From the NCBI GenBank assembly GCA_047967505.1, contig CM106539.1: 64,000 nt of DNA; one strand, written 5' to 3'. Position numbers and translations under genes: made by a program. Each line of letters begins with the position of its first letter. The stretch's first letter is position 1. This DNA comes from Dipteris shenzhenensis. Taxonomy: Eukaryota; Polypodiophyta; Polypodiopsida; Gleicheniales. Below, one piece after another: positions 61,451 through 64,000 of this stretch. A model generated the notes under the pieces. That model did no database searches. It saw only the letters and a program-made list of their open reading frames with translations, and had not been told where the DNA came from.

Positions 61451-62242
61451 CTACCCATGTAGCAAGTAATTACTGCACGTTAGAATCTTTTGGCGTTCCA
61501 AAAACTTTAAAAACCTCAAAATCCCTCTCCCTAGCTTTACATTCTACTGAAGTGTAAGAAACATAGAAATCCCTCAATGCAATACCTTAGGTATATCACC
61601 AAAGTACAGTACTACGGAAAAGAAAAAGCAGTGCAAGGAAGGAAACAAGCACTTTATCTTTGGACGTTGCCAGACATTCAGTGGAGAACTAGCAGCTAGA
61701 ACAGCCTAGAATACGAGAATATACATGATCTTTCTTGAATAATAGTCATATGTCTCAAGATACGCTCGTCTAGGATTTATCTAGATGAATCCAAGAACAT
61801 GCCCAAACCCATTCTCTAAAAACACAACATCCTCTAAAAATACAGCATAGTGCACTTTCAATCTCACGATAGTCACTCATAAGGTTGAAAACCATAAACT
61901 CCATCACGCATAGCAAGGACTAGCTACTATGACATCAACACTAACGTCATCGGTGCCCAACGGACTTTTGGTAAGATCGAAGGACCACGGTTTAGTGGGA
62001 CTCCGCATTTCTTTTGTATTGATTGTTCTGTTTTGGACAGACGGAGATATATCATTGTTGCCTCTATATTTGTCTTGGATGAACAATCTATTTACTAGCT
62101 TGCACACACATCTATGGTTTTGACATACATACAATTAATGAAGTTTGATGCCGTAGTGAAACACTTCCGCATGTAATTCCTAGGTTCATTTATCAATCTT
62201 GTGCTGCAGGATGCCCTCTCGTGGGATTTCCAATTTCTAACA
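61451..62242 (+). repeat. Intron sequence leading into a copia 5' LTR
   Basis: The right part must be the 5' LTR of the copia element that follows, because CTAACA at 62,242 directly precedes a primer-binding site. The LTR start was not located. A 65-bp stretch at about 61,863-61,927 resembles 41,153-41,217 in another intron of the same gene. Confidence 0.5.
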
Positions 62243-62254
62243 TGGTATTAGAGC
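62243..62254 (+). promoter_or_regulatory. Primer-binding site, variant
   Basis: TGGTATTAGAGC differs in one base from the standard TGGTATCAGAGC site for initiator tRNA-Met. Confidence 0.85.
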
Positions 62255-62348
62255 CCTGACGGAAGTTCATGGGAAGTGGAGCTTGAAGGCAAGGACGTTG
62301 CTCAAGGATGACCTTGATTCATTGCTCGGAGGAATTAACTTCAGACTC

Positions 62349-62440
62349 TGAAAGATTGTACCCAGGCAAGAGGCTCGGGTTTAGGCAGGTGTCTAAAGGA
62401 TTGTACCCATGTGGGAGACTCGGGTTCAGACAGGTGTACA
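62349..62440 (+). repeat. Tandem repeat of ~46 bp in the copia leader
   Basis: Two units each contain GATTGTACCCA, GACTCGGGTT or GGCTCGGGTT, and AGACAGGTGT or AGGCAGGTGT. Confidence 0.85.
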
Positions 62441-62499
62441 ACACTCTAAACTCTCTTCCTTTCACTTCATGTCATAGCCAACAAATATCAGATCCTTAA

Positions 62500-63400
62500 C
62501 TTTGGTGAGCTGGGCAAGCTCGATGGGGCCAATTACCCATTATGGAAAATGAAGGTTCGGAGCCACTTAGTGCTGAGGAAGTCGTGGGTGATTGCGACGG
62601 GGACAGAGCTGTTGCCTCAAGCCACAGTGACTAACTCCAGCCACATCAACTACAGCAGTCATGACAACACCAGCGGACCCTATTTTAGTGAGAGCATGGC
62701 AGATCCAGGATGTGGAAGCCTTGGCTATCATTGTGGGTATGACAGCAGATGTGGTGCTTCCTCACATATAGATGGTAAACTCTTCTTTCAAGGCCTGGAC
62801 AACATCGAGGGACATGTATGAGCTCGACAACAATGCGAGAATCTTGGATGTATGGCATCAACATGGATGTAGGGTATCGGTACAGAAACACATCACCAAG
62901 ATGAAGGTGGTGCAGGATCAGCTGACGGCAAGACGAGCTCAACCGAGATGGTAAGGATGTTGCTCAAAGTGCTCCCCCGGAGCTATTATAGTTTTGTGAC
63001 TACAATGGTTGCACGACAAAGAGCAACGCCAATAACTTTTTTTTTTTCAAAGAAGGCAGCGCCAATAACTTTCAAGGAGCTGGTTTCATTGTTATTGCAA
63101 CAAGAAGCTTAGGAAAAGAAATATGAAGGAACGGATAAGGGGACCAAAGAAAAGGGCAAGGGTAAGCCTCACAGGCAAGCCCAAAGATAAATCTTACGAA
63201 GGAGCAGATTCTTCAGATGAAGAGAATAAGAAGAAGAAAAAGAAAGAAAAGAAATGCTTCTATTGTGATGAGCCGAGGCATTTTGTGAAGGATTGCAAAA
63301 AGAAGAACGGTGCTAGCTCAGAGTCAGAGGAGTCAGCTCAATTGGTGGTGGTGAAAGAGGAACTTTTCTTCGTGGCATCTCCCAATGCTACTGAGATTAG
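62500..63400 (+). pseudogene. Copia gag with zinc knuckle
   Basis: The gag start block GKLDGANYPLWKMKVRSHLV (about 62,514-62,573) is typical. Frame breaks follow; a MLLKVLPRSYYSFVTTMVAR-like block lies at 62,950-63,010. The frame from 63,123 has a Lys-rich region and the knuckle CFYCDEPRHFVKDC, where Arg replaces the usual Gly before His. The remaining part to 63,728 shows no protease motif. Confidence 0.8.
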
Positions 63401-63780
63401 GTCTATGACCTCGATGTTATTGTCAAGATGTCCAACATTGAGGATTGGTCAGGAGAGGAGTCAAAGAATTTTTGTGAAGGTGATGGGCAGTGATGGGTGC
63501 CTAGAACCATCTGGGTGCTTGGCTGGTGTTGCTGACACAGAGGGGGACTCTTCGACAAGACCTGAGGACTCAGAGTCAAACGGAGACTCTCACTTGGAGG
63601 GGAGCAACACAAAACCACACATGGAGCTTCACGGTCCAAGTAATCTGGATTCATGCCTCGGATATAATGTCTTGGGTATGTTGTTTGGTTGTAGACCTAG
63701 ACAGACGAGAGGTAGAAACAAACCCTGAGATCTTGGTGCCTAAAAGACTTCAAGCTGTTCACCCATCATGAGGGGGATAG

Positions 63781-64000
63781 TTAGAGGATGCTGGTACCTA
63801 GAGTGCTCAAGTTTGAAGGCGGGTTCGTGACTGAAGGTGGTGGTGCCAACAAGTGCTACCTTGGATCGACCTGTGTACCAGACTGGTGTGCTTATGTGGA
63901 ACCGGACCTGGCGGAGCAGGATCCACTAGTTGAAAAGCTAGGAAAAGAATATGACCACACCAATGTGATCTAGAGGGCTACTACATAGGAGCTACTAGCT
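63781..64000 (+). repeat. Possible 3' LTR start of the copia element
   Basis: Sequence after the purine tract. It does not match the visible part of the 5' flank, and the window ends before the LTR could be compared. No coding feature is seen. Confidence 0.3.

Larger units (their letters stand above)
62243..63780 (+). mobile_element. Ty1/copia element with gag but no pol
   Basis: PBS at 62,243, leader with a tandem repeat, gag (62,500-63,400), about 380 bp of unrecognised sequence, and a polypurine-like GAGGGGGATAG at about 63,770. No protease, integrase, reverse transcriptase or RNase H is present between gag and the purine tract, so it depends on others for movement. Confidence 0.75.

Noticed and set aside
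1-64000. CRISPR array, tRNA or rRNA genes, organelle insert
   Set aside because: Tandem repeats here are microsatellites, subterminal or palindromic arrays without spacer structure; no cloverleaf or rRNA motif was recognised.

Overview
Plant nuclear DNA from a large, repeat-rich genome. The evidence is a spliced plant gene with GT-AG introns, Ty3/gypsy chromoviruses, Ty1/copia elements primed by initiator tRNA-Met, a CACTA transposon, plant-type LINEs, and many GA/CT and GT/CA microsatellites. Introns of about 9 and 20 kb packed with nested retrotransposons would fit a gymnosperm, a fern or another giant-genome plant, but the sequence does not decide which.

The only convincing host gene is a minus-strand gene running from beyond position 61,450 down to a stop codon at 27,574. 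I built nine exons (61,450-61,327; 41,458-41,268; 41,071-40,976; 40,855-40,760; 40,565-38,527; 38,296-38,166; 38,016-36,968; 36,800-36,685; 27,952-27,574) in which every splice phase agrees. They encode about 1,406 residues. The coiled-coil N-terminal part and the C-terminal domain resemble the plant EMB1611/MEE22 (maternal effect embryo arrest 22) family. The first exon or exons lie outside the window. Two neighbouring 96-nt exons are a recent tandem duplication, and a third related copy starts the large exon.

Layout. 0.6-1.1 kb: gypsy reverse transcriptase relic. 1.9-9.8 kb: CACTA transposon with a TNP2-like gene, a second gene, and a 16-unit subterminal repeat array ending in a CACTA terminus. 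10.6-12.1 kb: five ~200-bp palindromes in series. 14.5-15.1 kb: microsatellite and purine-rich block. 17.0-18.2 kb: LINE ORF1 relic. 18.2-26.8 kb: a chromovirus with both LTRs inserted in a LINE; it has lost its reverse transcriptase. 27.6-61.4 kb: the host gene. Its 8.7-kb last intron holds a LINE, a gypsy scrap, a copia element and another LINE. Its 19.9-kb intron holds a gypsy element split by a LINE, a LINE tail, a copia element, inverted LTRs, a second chromovirus, and a copia element carrying a captured antisense coding fragment in its zinc-knuckle codons. 62.2-63.8 kb: a copia element with gag but no pol.

Nearly every mobile element is broken by stops, frameshifts or internal deletions, so this is mostly decaying sequence around one large gene. 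I found no RNA gene, CRISPR array, prokaryotic operon or organelle gene.
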